A stretch of 31,796 nucleotides of DNA from Brevibacillus sp. (lineage in GTDB: Bacteria; Bacillota; Bacilli; Brevibacillales; Brevibacillaceae), in NCBI GenBank assembly GCA_029240815.1, contig JARDZO010000043.1, forward strand, positions 1 through 31,796, read 5' to 3'. The number at the start of each line of letters is the position of its first letter. Within the stretch, counting starts at the first letter, position 1. Under the pieces are notes generated by a model, which saw only the letters and a program-made list of their open reading frames with translations, did no database searches and was not told the origin of the DNA. Below, piece by piece: positions 8,746 through 17,342 of the stretch. The position numbers were made by a program, and so were the translations under genes.

Positions 8746-9699
8746 TTAGAGAGAAATGAAATACAAGAGAGCAATGTTAAAGCACAACAGAATCAGCGCG
8801 GTAGGCACCTGGACACGAATGACGTGGTTCTTGTCCTTCAAGTCGAGCAGCGCAGCCGGAACAATGTTGAAGTTCGCCGCCATCGGGGTCATCAATGTAC
8901 CGCAATATCCTGCAAACATCCCAATCGCCGCCAAATGGTTAGCATCCACTCCGAATTGACCAATCAACAACGGTACTGCGATCCCTGCCGTCATCACCGG
9001 AAAAGCTGCAAACGCATTTCCCATGATCATGGTAAATAGAGCCATCCCTACACAGTACGCGAAGACAACCCAGAACAAGGAGTGTGTCGGAATGATGGTA
9101 CTAACCAGATCAGAGACGACGGTCCCGACACCAGCACTGGTAAAAATCGTACCGAGGGTCGCCAGCATTTGCGGGAGTACAGCTGCCCAGCCGATCGCCT
9201 CAAGCAAGCGACGTGATTCTTTGATTGGAGTCATCGGACGGCTTTTGGTCATCGCGATGCCGACAATCAAAGAAATCAACGTAGCGAGCGCAAGCGACAC
9301 AAGCGTGATGTTCTTTTGATCTAAAATGAACAGTTCTCCCAGCTTTACATCTTTCAGACCTGTCGTACCGAGAATCGTAATGACTGGAATCAACAACGCA
9401 GGCAGAAACAGCCAGTTGCCCAGTCGCTTGCGGTTTTGTTGGCGTTCCTCGCCGCTCGCTTCTCCATAGCTACCTACCTTCAAGCCACCCATTCCCACGA
9501 TGATGACCATGACAATAACCAGAAGTCCCATGATAAATGGAGGAATGACACTGCCCAGAAGCAAGCTAATACCGTACAGAAAATAAAAGAGACCAGACGT
9601 CACGCGTCGCGGGTTTTTCTGATCACGGAAAGTGAATAAGCTGCCAAGCAAGGTGATCAGACCGAGAAAGACGTATACAGCTTCGATAGAGATGAACAA
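8746..9699 (-). CDS. DUF979 family membrane protein (probable transporter half)
   Basis: 317 residues with about nine to ten hydrophobic helices. Family-typical segments include TIIMGNAFAAFPVMTAGIA-like sequence (here TMIMGNAFAAFPVM) and the C-terminal GTLMTPMAANFNIVPAALL followed by LKDKN. Start codon is TTG (complement of 9697-9699), with GGAAGGGGG upstream. It is 3 bases after the DUF969 gene, and the pair always looks like two halves of one ion-coupled permease. In this context the likely substrate is 5-oxoproline or pyroglutamyl peptides. The transport role is inference from context and topology. Confidence 0.88.
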   Translation of the reverse strand: MFISIEAVYVFLGLITLLGSLFTFRDQKNPRRVTSGLFYFLYGISLLLGSVIPPFIMGLLVIVMVIIVGMGGLKVGSYGEASGEERQQNRKRLGNWLFLPALLIPVITILGTTGLKDVKLGELFILDQKNITLVSLALATLISLIVGIAMTKSRPMTPIKESRRLLEAIGWAAVLPQMLATLGTIFTSAGVGTVVSDLVSTIIPTHSLFWVVFAYCVGMALFTMIMGNAFAAFPVMTAGIAVPLLIGQFGVDANHLAAIGMFAGYCGTLMTPMAANFNIVPAALLDLKDKNHVIRVQVPTALILLCFNIALLYFISL

Positions 9700-9702
9700 G
9701 AT

Positions 9703-10401
9703 CTATTCCCCCTTCCCTACGGATTTACTTTTGGTATTGCCTAGCCGGCGATCCAGTGAGCGATCCAGCATATTCAGGCGGATGCTGTGAACAATGAGAG
9801 CTGCTATCGCGGTAGGAATCGCCCACATGGCCATTTGCAGCGGATCGGACGGGATGTTGTTCTGATCGAAAAAGCCTTTCATGAGCAAAATGGCGCCAAT
9901 CGCAATGAATACGTCTTCCCCGAAAAATACGCCAATATTATCAGCAGCTGCTGAGTGCGCACGGATATGCTGGCGAACATCGTCTGGAATGTCTTTTCCG
10001 TACTTGGCTTCTGCTGCCCCTTCTGCCATCGGAGCTACCAATGGGCGAACCATTTGGGCATGTCCACCAATAGACGTCAGCCCGAAAACAGCTGCCACCT
10101 CGCGAATTACGAAGTATACGTTGATAATCCTTCCTGTCGTCGCCGCTTTGATCTTGGCGACCACAGATTCCGCTTGTTCCCGAAGTCCGTATCGCTCGAG
10201 CAAACCGATGACGGGAAGCGTGGCAATAAAGATCGCCATATATCGGTTGGTTGTAAACGCTTTACCAAATTGCTCAATGATGTCGTAAAGAGGTTGCTTG
10301 GCTACCAGCCCAGTGACGAGACCTGCTACTGTTACCACCAAAAGTGGATTTAAGCGGATGATGAAACCGATGATGACGATGGCAACGCCGATCAGAACCA
10401 T
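9703..10401 (-). CDS. DUF969 family membrane protein (probable transporter half)
   Basis: 232 residues, several hydrophobic helices, with the family-like stretch FGLTSIGGHAQMVRPLVAPMA and the acidic/polar segment IRAHSAAADNIGVFFGEDVF. Ribosome binding site GAAGGGAG is 7 bases before the ATG. Immediately upstream of the DUF979 gene (3-base gap) and 42 bases after the M14 peptidase gene, so all three are probably one transcript. Probable partner of DUF979 in uptake of 5-oxoproline or small peptides; not shown by sequence alone. Confidence 0.88.
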   Translation of the reverse strand: MVLIGVAIVIIGFIIRLNPLLVVTVAGLVTGLVAKQPLYDIIEQFGKAFTTNRYMAIFIATLPVIGLLERYGLREQAESVVAKIKAATTGRIINVYFVIREVAAVFGLTSIGGHAQMVRPLVAPMAEGAAEAKYGKDIPDDVRQHIRAHSAAADNIGVFFGEDVFIAIGAILLMKGFFDQNNIPSDPLQMAMWAIPTAIAALIVHSIRLNMLDRSLDRRLGNTKSKSVGKGE

Positions 10402-10443
10402 GATAAAACTCCCTTCGAGCTGTGTTGGATTTTGTTGTTTTTC

Positions 10444-13400
10444 CTATAAGGGTCTTGACCGTTCTAGTCCAATCCTTTTCGTCCCATTCGCCAATTGCTG
10501 CTGGCTCACGTGTACGTGGATGGACCTGTCTTTCACCCAGTCTACGATTGCTTGATGAACGACGTGGTGGGCATGTCGACATGCCGTCAATTCTTTTCCA
10601 TAAACGGTCTCATCGTTGACCTCTGTCATCAGATCTGCTGTCACCCATTCGGGGAAACGCTCAATGAGGTCATGTGATTCACGATTAATCGGGCTATCCC
10701 GCGTATAGGCAATACTTCCATTTGACAATTCAATCGGGAAATGAACGGGGTCAAATTCATTTCCCCAACGTCTGTATGTTTGGAGCCAAGCGCTGTTGTC
10801 CGCCGCAACGCCATGATCTTCATCCAGTCTTTTCGTGAGAAAGGATCGGAGGGATTCATAAGCTTTTCGCTGAACGGGGGAGGCTTCGGCAAGTTCTCTC
10901 CAGATCGTATACATGCGCGCACTCGGAATCCAATAGGAAACGGGGAAACGCGGAGGACTGTTGTACCCACTGAAAGGCTGTATCCATTCATGAGACGGGA
11001 TTCCGTGATCATCCAGTACAATGTCTGGAGCCCAACGCTCCCACACTTTCGGGTAGACTCGGCTTTCTCCAAAGGGAACATTGTCTTGGAAGCGATACTT
11101 GGCAAATTCGAGACCGCATGCATTATATCGTGCCGCATGATGCTTCCAGCATGGATTTTCCTCCGCCATTTGCTCATGCAAGGCTGCTCCGTCCGCATTT
11201 TCCAATGGGATGATCACCAGATTGACAGATTCGAGTACCCCAGGGTCATCGGCAATTTGCTCGATCAACTGCAAGGCAGCATTGGTACTGGATACTTCAT
11301 TGGCGTGATGTCTGGCATTGATGAAAAAGGTTGGCTTGTACAATCCATGTTTTTCAAAGCGAGATGATGTCGTACTGGCATTCCCCTTTGCAAACAGCTC
11401 CACCATCCAGATCCAGCGTCCGTTCAAGGAAAAATCGATAGGCGTCACTTGCCCCGGTATGTCTTTCGTCCTTGCCTCCAGCCATTGCTTCACATCTTCA
11501 TTGACGAATACATCCTCCCAGAGTGACTTCTCATGTTGCTGTCCAACTGCCTTCTGAATGATTGATTGTTCAAATTGCGCTTTTGCTTTCTGTCCGGCAA
11601 AAGCAAGCCATTCTCCGCACCCTTTCTCCAGATCCGGTTCCACAAATCCATGGAAAGTAAATGACCATTTGTGCTCTGTCCGTATCAGTCTTGTGATTCT
11701 CACTTGCTGAAATGCTTCAATTGCGAGTGGAGCAATTGTCTCCCTTTGCTGTTGTGCATTTGTATACGACACCCGATGGTCGTTTGGAAATGCGTACAGT
11801 GAGACACTCGCCCATGGCTTTACACCTGGCTCGACATGCATAAAAGGCAAGATTCCGCCAGGAGCATCCCACTCAGCATCACCCACTTTTTTCCCATGGT
11901 CATGCATGGCATGTAGCGTGTAAAAGTAAATGTCCTCGTGTAAGGCTTCCAATACCGAGCTGTTCTCTTCCAGATGCGGTACTTTCTTTTCGACTGCATC
12001 CATACCCACATGGCATTCCAACCTCGAAAACTTTGGTACCCCTGCATTGTCGCCAACTTGTCCCAGGACTTGAGGAAGGACGACCTGTTGATACCATTTC
12101 CAGAAACGATACGGGTTGGTGGCAAAGGACTGACTAGCAAGCTCGTAGCCAGATGCCTCTTCATAGATGCGAATACCTGCAAAGGGAATCATCACATTTC
12201 CCCGCTTTGGCTGATCAGGCATGTAGGGCAGGCTTTCGACCCATCCCTCCCACTGCCACGCGTCCATTTCACGACCGTCCCTGTCATAGGCAACGACACC
12301 AAACATCGAAGCGCTTACATCATCAACCAGCTTCAGGGAAATGTGTTCGAGAGACAGACCCAATTCGTTAGCCAAGATCGCGTCAAATGGATACATCTCC
12401 TGCAAAAAACGGTGGGCCAGATCCAGATGCTTTTCACTTGGTTTGAATGAGCGAGAACGCAGCTCGACGCGCTCGATTCCCGTCAGCTCCTTGATCTTAG
12501 GCAACACTTCCTGCATGGCCCAGTTCAAACCCGACTTGTTCGCATCTCTAAACACCAGACGGGTAGACAATCCCCATTGCTCGTTCATGTAGGACTGGAG
12601 TTTATCTGACCAAGCCTGGAAGGTCTGCTTACTGCTAGTGGTCGTTACTTCGATTTGCAAAGACTGAGCAGGTTGGCGCCCCCCTTGTAACTGCTTGATT
12701 TGATCAAGCAGATATGCCTCCATCTCTTCCAACTCTCCTGGATCGTCCCATTTGGCTGTCCATATAGGCTCTTCCGAATCCATTGTGAAAGGCACAGGCG
12801 TTCCATCCTTGTGAGTGCCTATATAGTTTTTCCACAGCTCAATCGGCTCTGCGAGATGCTCAGGTACATGCAGCGCTTGAATTTCTTCTGCAAGATTTCG
12901 CGTAAATGCTTGCATCCCCAGATGAGCGCGCAACGAAATGTCTTTACTGCGATTTTTCAGCGAAGCGAAGCGATGGCGCCATGTATCTTGCTGCCACTTA
13001 TCCAATGGCTCCAAGCCCTCAGCGAGAACTTCCCGAGTAAAGGAGACAAGCCCAGATGAGTGACTAGTCAGTCTGACCGCATGCTGATTTTCCAGTAATT
13101 CAAGACATCGTTCGGATGCATTGCCCTCGACGTTCGTATCAATCTCGAAAACAAGGCGATCGGCTAGTACATCTTCATCCGTCGTATGTGTCATCGGGAA
13201 GCATACGAACCCTGCTGCTTGTGCTAATCTTGCAGCCAGTTCGACAAAAGCGACTGTTTCTTCTCTCTCTGTCTGCATCACTGCCAGGCTGATGTCGAGC
13301 GTGGTCAGCAGTTCTCCCTCTTTTTTCTGGAAGATCCCTTCTGCCGTAAACAAGTTGTGCAGCGAGTAAAGGTGCTGTCTGCCTTCATCTTTTCCATGCA

Positions 13401-13929
13401 CTACTGAAAGAGGCTTGTCTTCAGGGATAAGCAGCGGAGCTGATTCCACGATTGTTCTGTGTTCGATTTGCTCTGATACTAAGGCCCGTGCAGCGTGGAG
13501 CGTCATTTTTGGCGACGTTCCTGTCACGACCAAAATCGTCTCTTCTTCTTTCCGGATGACATGGAGAATTCCGTTTTCTGACTGTCCCTTTTGACGCAAT
13601 GGACTTAATGATTGGATCGGTTCTCCTACCGTATCCACCAGCCATTCCCAGTCGTAACCCAGAACGAGGTGAAACCGATCACTCTTTGCTGACAGCAACA
13701 AATTTGGCTCTGGATCGAGCTGATCTGTTACAAACAAGTTTTCATAGACCGGTAGAGGCAAATCTGGCAAATGAAAACCGATTCTTCCTGCCAGTTCTAC
13801 CATCGCAGCAGATTCCCAGCTCGTTATTTGGGACGGCACAGTGATGCGGCTGCGAATCCCTTTTGGTGCGGCCTTTCCATCCAACGAATAGAAGATGCCC
13901 TGGTTGCTCCAGATCGTGCTTGTATGCAT
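10444..13929 (-). CDS. Very large M14-type zinc metallopeptidase
   Basis: 1161 residues. The C-terminal third carries a zinc carboxypeptidase (M14) signature: HxxE at His875/Glu878 (ARHHANEVSSTN), and a third ligand candidate His975 in VLDDHGIPSHEW, a spacing normal for M14. The catalytic glutamate expected further on cannot be placed with certainty. The first ~830 residues have no domain I recognise, no signal peptide and no membrane segment, so the enzyme is probably cytoplasmic. Typical M14 domains are about 300 residues, so this is unusually long. AAGGATGG precedes the ATG. First gene of the 5-oxoproline block, with a promoter and palindrome upstream; a role in processing pyroglutamyl peptides is inferred from position. 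Confidence 0.85.
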   Translation of the reverse strand: MHTSTIWSNQGIFYSLDGKAAPKGIRSRITVPSQITSWESAAMVELAGRIGFHLPDLPLPVYENLFVTDQLDPEPNLLLSAKSDRFHLVLGYDWEWLVDTVGEPIQSLSPLRQKGQSENGILHVIRKEEETILVVTGTSPKMTLHAARALVSEQIEHRTIVESAPLLIPEDKPLSVVHGKDEGRQHLYSLHNLFTAEGIFQKKEGELLTTLDISLAVMQTEREETVAFVELAARLAQAAGFVCFPMTHTTDEDVLADRLVFEIDTNVEGNASERCLELLENQHAVRLTSHSSGLVSFTREVLAEGLEPLDKWQQDTWRHRFASLKNRSKDISLRAHLGMQAFTRNLAEEIQALHVPEHLAEPIELWKNYIGTHKDGTPVPFTMDSEEPIWTAKWDDPGELEEMEAYLLDQIKQLQGGRQPAQSLQIEVTTTSSKQTFQAWSDKLQSYMNEQWGLSTRLVFRDANKSGLNWAMQEVLPKIKELTGIERVELRSRSFKPSEKHLDLAHRFLQEMYPFDAILANELGLSLEHISLKLVDDVSASMFGVVAYDRDGREMDAWQWEGWVESLPYMPDQPKRGNVMIPFAGIRIYEEASGYELASQSFATNPYRFWKWYQQVVLPQVLGQVGDNAGVPKFSRLECHVGMDAVEKKVPHLEENSSVLEALHEDIYFYTLHAMHDHGKKVGDAEWDAPGGILPFMHVEPGVKPWASVSLYAFPNDHRVSYTNAQQQRETIAPLAIEAFQQVRITRLIRTEHKWSFTFHGFVEPDLEKGCGEWLAFAGQKAKAQFEQSIIQKAVGQQHEKSLWEDVFVNEDVKQWLEARTKDIPGQVTPIDFSLNGRWIWMVELFAKGNASTTSSRFEKHGLYKPTFFINARHHANEVSSTNAALQLIEQIADDPGVLESVNLVIIPLENADGAALHEQMAEENPCWKHHAARYNACGLEFAKYRFQDNVPFGESRVYPKVWERWAPDIVLDDHGIPSHEWIQPFSGYNSPPRFPVSYWIPSARMYTIWRELAEASPVQRKAYESLRSFLTKRLDEDHGVAADNSAWLQTYRRWGNEFDPVHFPIELSNGSIAYTRDSPINRESHDLIERFPEWVTADLMTEVNDETVYGKELTACRHAHHVVHQAIVDWVKDRSIHVHVSQQQLANGTKRIGLERSRPL

Positions 13930-13965
13930 TTGTTCACCATCCTTTTTGACTCGCTCTCGATATTG

Positions 13966-13980
13966 TTCCGAATTTCGGAA
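13966..13980. promoter_or_regulatory. Perfect palindrome, candidate IclR operator
   Basis: TTCCGAA-T-TTCGGAA, a 7-bp perfect inverted repeat around one base. It lies downstream of the predicted -10 (about +18 to +32) and upstream of the M14 peptidase ribosome binding site, where a bound repressor would block transcription. Matches the palindrome in front of pxpB at 12 of 15 positions. Confidence 0.65.
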
Positions 13981-14005
13981 TGGTCATTTCATTTTTGATA
14001 GACTA

Positions 14006-14034
14006 ATCATAAATTCATAAAGCTTAAAAATCAA
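14006..14034 (-). promoter_or_regulatory. Sigma-A-like promoter of the M14/5-oxoproline operon
   Basis: On the minus strand TTGATT (complement of 14029-14034), a 17-base spacer and TATGAT (complement of 14006-14011) give a good vegetative promoter. A further palindrome, AAATCAAT-A-ATTGATTT (14028-14044), covers the -35 hexamer and could bind a second regulator. Confidence 0.6.
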
Positions 14035-14131
14035 TAATTGATTTACAAGGTTCTGAAAAAATAATCATTTGATCATGCCCTTGCATCCAAACTCGTGTTT
14101 CTGCTGCAAGGGGACGACTGTTCCTATGGAC

Positions 14132-15022
14132 TCAATGAATATTTTTCTTTTTGAAACGACCGCCAGATACGTCATGAATATGGCCAATCGCTAAAAAAGC
14201 GGATGGGTCGATTTCCTCTACGATAGACTTCAATTGGGCTTCCTCTAAACGGGTGATGACGCAGAAAATGACCTTCTTGTTTTCACCTGAAAATCCGCCT
14301 TCACCACTTAAATAGGTAATCCCACGTCCCAATCGTGCTGCCAGGGCATCTCCAATCTCGTCAGGATTATCGCTAATGATATAAACGGAGCGGGATTGGT
14401 CGAGGCCAACCATCGTCAAGTCAATCATTTTGTACGCGATATAGTACGCGATCAACGAGTACATCGCCCGATCCCAACCAAAAATAAAGCCCGCACTTCC
14501 CAGAATAAAGATGTTGAAGAACATCACCACTTCGCCCACTGAAAACGGACTCTTTTTCGTTAGCAAAATGGCGACAATCTCTGTTCCATCCAGAGAACCT
14601 CCTGCCCGGATGACCAAGCCGACACCGATCCCCACGATAATTCCTCCGAACACCGCAGATAGCAGTAAATCGTGAGTCAGACTCGGGACCGGCAGCAGCA
14701 ATGAAGTTCCTGCAGACATGACTGCAACACCGAATAAGGTAGAAATGGCAAAGGTTTTGCCGATCTGTTTTAACCCGATAATTAAGAAAGGAAGGTTCAA
14801 AACGAAGAGAAACAGGCCGAGCTTGAGCCCTGTCAGGTGAGACAACATGATCGATAGCCCTGTTACTCCACCGTCGATGATGTTGTTGGGAACGAGGAAT
14901 ATTTCCAGTCCTACTGATACGAGTATGGCGCCGATAAAAATGATCAGCGCTCTCGTGACGATTCGTCTTTTTTTCGCTTTTCTGCGGGACGTACTGGTTA
15001 CTGCTCCTTCCATTTGTACCAT
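14132..15022 (-). CDS. YitT/DUF2179 family membrane protein
   Basis: About 296 residues: a basic N-terminus (SRRKAKKRRI), then about five hydrophobic helices with the family block FLVPNNIIDGGVTGLSIML and GGSLDGTEIVAILL. A C-terminal soluble domain (YIISDNPDEIGDALAARLGRGITYL) is typical of DUF2179. Function unknown; some relatives have been linked to transport. A second ATG at 15013 has GAAGGATGG at better spacing and is an equally likely start (three residues shorter). It stands between two operons. The region 13930-14131 behind it holds the M14 promoter, and I see only a weak hairpin (14078-14112, 19-base loop) as terminator. Confidence 0.9.
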   Translation of the reverse strand: MVQMEGAVTSTSRRKAKKRRIVTRALIIFIGAILVSVGLEIFLVPNNIIDGGVTGLSIMLSHLTGLKLGLFLFVLNLPFLIIGLKQIGKTFAISTLFGVAVMSAGTSLLLPVPSLTHDLLLSAVFGGIIVGIGVGLVIRAGGSLDGTEIVAILLTKKSPFSVGEVVMFFNIFILGSAGFIFGWDRAMYSLIAYYIAYKMIDLTMVGLDQSRSVYIISDNPDEIGDALAARLGRGITYLSGEGGFSGENKKVIFCVITRLEEAQLKSIVEEIDPSAFLAIGHIHDVSGGRFKKKNIH

Positions 15023-15063
15023 CCTTCCCCTTTTTCTATAGCTACATCATTCCCCGCCCACGC

Positions 15064-15100
15064 AAAAAAAATAGCCAACCAGTACAATGACTGGTTGACT
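15064..15100 (-). terminator. Rho-independent terminator of the fructose operon
   Basis: AGCCAACCAGT (73-83 of 15000s) pairs with ACTGGTTGACT (15090-15100), an 11-bp stem with one G-T pair and a 6-base loop. On the minus strand it is followed by eight T (complement of 15064-15071). Located 30 bases after the HPr stop. Confidence 0.92.
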
Positions 15101-15130
15101 ACGGGATCTCTTTATTGCTGGAATAGTGAA

Positions 15131-15391
15131 TTACTCGTGAACATGTGTGAGGACTTGTCCCAGCTCTTCGAGTGCCTCCTGTTCGCGGTCACCGTTTACT
15201 TCCAGTGTAATTTCATCGTTTTTCGCTGCACCCAACGCCATCAGACCCATGATGCTCTTCCCATTCACTTTCTTGCTGCCTTTCATCACGTGTATTTCGC
15301 ATGGGAACTGCGCAGCCTTTTGGACAAACAAGGACGCGGGGCGTGCATGTAAACCGGTTGGATTTTGAATGACAAATGTTTTCGCTACCAT
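15131..15391 (-). CDS. HPr family phosphocarrier protein (fructose-operon copy)
   Basis: 86 residues, the normal HPr length. His15, the site phosphorylated by Enzyme I, is in PTGLHARPAS. Ser46, the HPr kinase site used in CcpA-mediated repression, is in NGKSIMGLMALG. Having both means it is a true HPr-type protein rather than Crh, which lacks His15. It lies 22 bases behind fruA, in a place where the B. subtilis fruRKA operon has no HPr. No ptsI (Enzyme I) gene follows; a terminator does. Probably supplies phosphate to FruA, or adds HPr when fructose is used. Whether this is the only HPr in the genome cannot be seen here. Confidence 0.94.
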   Translation of the reverse strand: MVAKTFVIQNPTGLHARPASLFVQKAAQFPCEIHVMKGSKKVNGKSIMGLMALGAAKNDEITLEVNGDREQEALEELGQVLTHVHE

Positions 15392-15413
15392 CTTTCTTCA
15401 CTCCTGATCTGTA

Positions 15414-17324
15414 TTATGTTGATATGTCTTTTTTAAGTAATCGAAGCATCAAGGCTGTGACCACCGTACCTGCTAGGATGGATACGATATACATCCCGAC
15501 ATTGCCCACTACAGGCAATACAAACAATCCCCCGTGTGGTGCTGGCAACGTGCATCCGAAATACATGGACAAACCTCCTGCTACCGCAGAACCGACCATG
15601 ATCGACGGAATCACGCGAGTCGGGTCAGCAGCGGCGAAAGGAATGGCACCCTCCGTGATAAAGGAGGCTCCCAGCACATAGGCCGTTTTACCAGCTTGTC
15701 GTTCTTCCGAAGTAAACTTTTTCTTGAACAGGGTAGTTGCCAGCGCAAGTCCCAAAGGTGGAGTCATCCCTGCAGCCATGATCGCTGCGTGAGGTGTGTA
15801 GCTGCCTTCAGCAATCATCGCGATGCCAAAAGTAAATGCCGCTTTATTCAACGGTCCTCCCATATCAAAGGACATCATTGCTCCGAGTACAAGTCCGAGC
15901 AGGACGGCATTGCCCGAATTCATATTCTTCAACCAGTCACCCAGTGCTGTGTTGATAGCAGCCACAGGTCCTGAAACAACGAAAACCATGATGAAACCGG
16001 TGATCAAGATTCCGAATAGAGGGAACAACAGCATCGGTTTGATGCCCTCTAGCGAGACAGGAAGTCTAGAGAATGCTTTGCGCAACAAAACGACCACGTA
16101 CCCCGCCAGAAAACCAGCAATCAAACCACCTAAAAATCCGGCGCCTGCTGAAGTCGCCAACATCCCGCCCACCATACCAGGAGCAAAGCCAGGGCGATCC
16201 GCAATGCTCATCGCGATAAAGCCAGCCAATACAGGAATCATCAGGGCAAAGGCGCTGCCGCCACCAATGTCCATTAAAATTTTCGCAAACGGATGGAAAG
16301 AAGGATCGTTCGGGTCAGCGGCCTTGATGCCAAACATAAAGCTCAAGGCGATGATGATTCCACCACCTACGACGAACGGCAGCATATTCGATACACCATT
16401 CATCAGATGCTTGTAAAAGTAGGACTCCCGTTTTTGATTGGAGGACTTTCCAGAATCAGCCTGCAATTGATGGGTACCGTTTTTCGGCTGATAAATCGGG
16501 CCGTCCTGATTGGCTGCTCGCTCCAAAAGGCCTTCCGGATTGCGGATCCCTTCAGCTACCCGCACTTCGATCACCGTTTTACCTGCGAAGCGCTCCATTT
16601 CGACCTGCTTGTCCGCCGCTACAATAACCGCTGTCGCATGGGCAATATCTTGCTCCGTCAGCTTGTTTTTTACGCCTCCTGAGCCATTGGTCTCAACTTT
16701 CAACGCGATGCCCAGCTCATTGGCCTTTTTCTTGAGAGCATCGGCCGCCATATAAGTGTGTGCGATACCGGTTGGACACGCGGTTACGGCTACGATTTTG
16801 GCTGTAGGTGCGGTTGGTTCCAAAACATCTGAAACGCCCTCGTCTTCCCCATTCATTTCCCGTTCTTTTTGTGCGAGAACCGACAAGATTTGCTCTTTTG
16901 TTTGCGCATTCATTAGTTCCTGGCGAACAACGTCATCCATCAGCATCTGAGAGAGCAACGCCAATGTTTCCAGATGTGCCTGATTGGCGTCTTCTGTAGC
17001 CGCAATCATAAAGAAGAGGTGTGCTTTTTGTTGGTCCAATGAATCAAAATCTAGCCCTTCCGGAGAGAGACCGAAGCAGATGCTCGGCTGTTTCACCGCA
17101 GCAGTCTTCGCGTGTGGAATGGCGATGCCTTCGCCTATCCCCGTCGATCCTTGTGCTTCCCTTGCCAGAATGGAAGCTTTCATCTCTTCCTTGCTGTGCA
17201 ATCGACCTGCTTGATCCAATCGTTCGATCAGTTCATCCAATACCGCTTCCTTGGTCGTTGCTTCCAATGGAATGACGATGGTGTCGGCTTTCAGGAGGTC
17301 AGCGATCCGAATTTGATTTTGCAT
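15414..17324 (-). CDS. fruA: PTS fructose transporter subunit IIABC
   Basis: Membrane enzyme that imports fructose and phosphorylates it to fructose 1-phosphate. 636 residues with all three PTS domains in the order IIA-IIB-IIC. IIA (1-150) carries the phosphorylated His71 in GIGEGIAIPHAKT. IIB (about 175-275) carries Cys183 in VAVTACPTGIAHTYMAA. IIC (about 300-630) is hydrophobic and includes GMTPPLGLALATTLF and SFITEGAIPFAAADP. GAGGGGGA precedes the ATG. 18 bases separate it from fruK, in one operon with fruR-fruK-HPr. Confidence 0.96.
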   Translation of the reverse strand: MQNQIRIADLLKADTIVIPLEATTKEAVLDELIERLDQAGRLHSKEEMKASILAREAQGSTGIGEGIAIPHAKTAAVKQPSICFGLSPEGLDFDSLDQQKAHLFFMIAATEDANQAHLETLALLSQMLMDDVVRQELMNAQTKEQILSVLAQKEREMNGEDEGVSDVLEPTAPTAKIVAVTACPTGIAHTYMAADALKKKANELGIALKVETNGSGGVKNKLTEQDIAHATAVIVAADKQVEMERFAGKTVIEVRVAEGIRNPEGLLERAANQDGPIYQPKNGTHQLQADSGKSSNQKRESYFYKHLMNGVSNMLPFVVGGGIIIALSFMFGIKAADPNDPSFHPFAKILMDIGGGSAFALMIPVLAGFIAMSIADRPGFAPGMVGGMLATSAGAGFLGGLIAGFLAGYVVVLLRKAFSRLPVSLEGIKPMLLFPLFGILITGFIMVFVVSGPVAAINTALGDWLKNMNSGNAVLLGLVLGAMMSFDMGGPLNKAAFTFGIAMIAEGSYTPHAAIMAAGMTPPLGLALATTLFKKKFTSEERQAGKTAYVLGASFITEGAIPFAAADPTRVIPSIMVGSAVAGGLSMYFGCTLPAPHGGLFVLPVVGNVGMYIVSILAGTVVTALMLRLLKKDIST

Positions 17325-17342
17325 AAGTGAAGTCCCCCTCTC

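Noticed and set aside
10741..11367. 208-codon plus-strand frame
   Set aside because: Antisense to the zinc-binding part of the M14 gene; no ribosome binding site or recognisable domain.
14078..14112. CCCTTGCA/TGCAAGGG as terminator of the YitT-type gene
   Set aside because: The loop is 19 bases and the T-run is 14 bases away from the stem; too weak to list as a terminator.
15823..16416. 197-codon plus-strand frame
   Set aside because: Antisense to the IIC domain of fruA; its proline- and isoleucine-rich composition mirrors the membrane-helix codons on the other strand.
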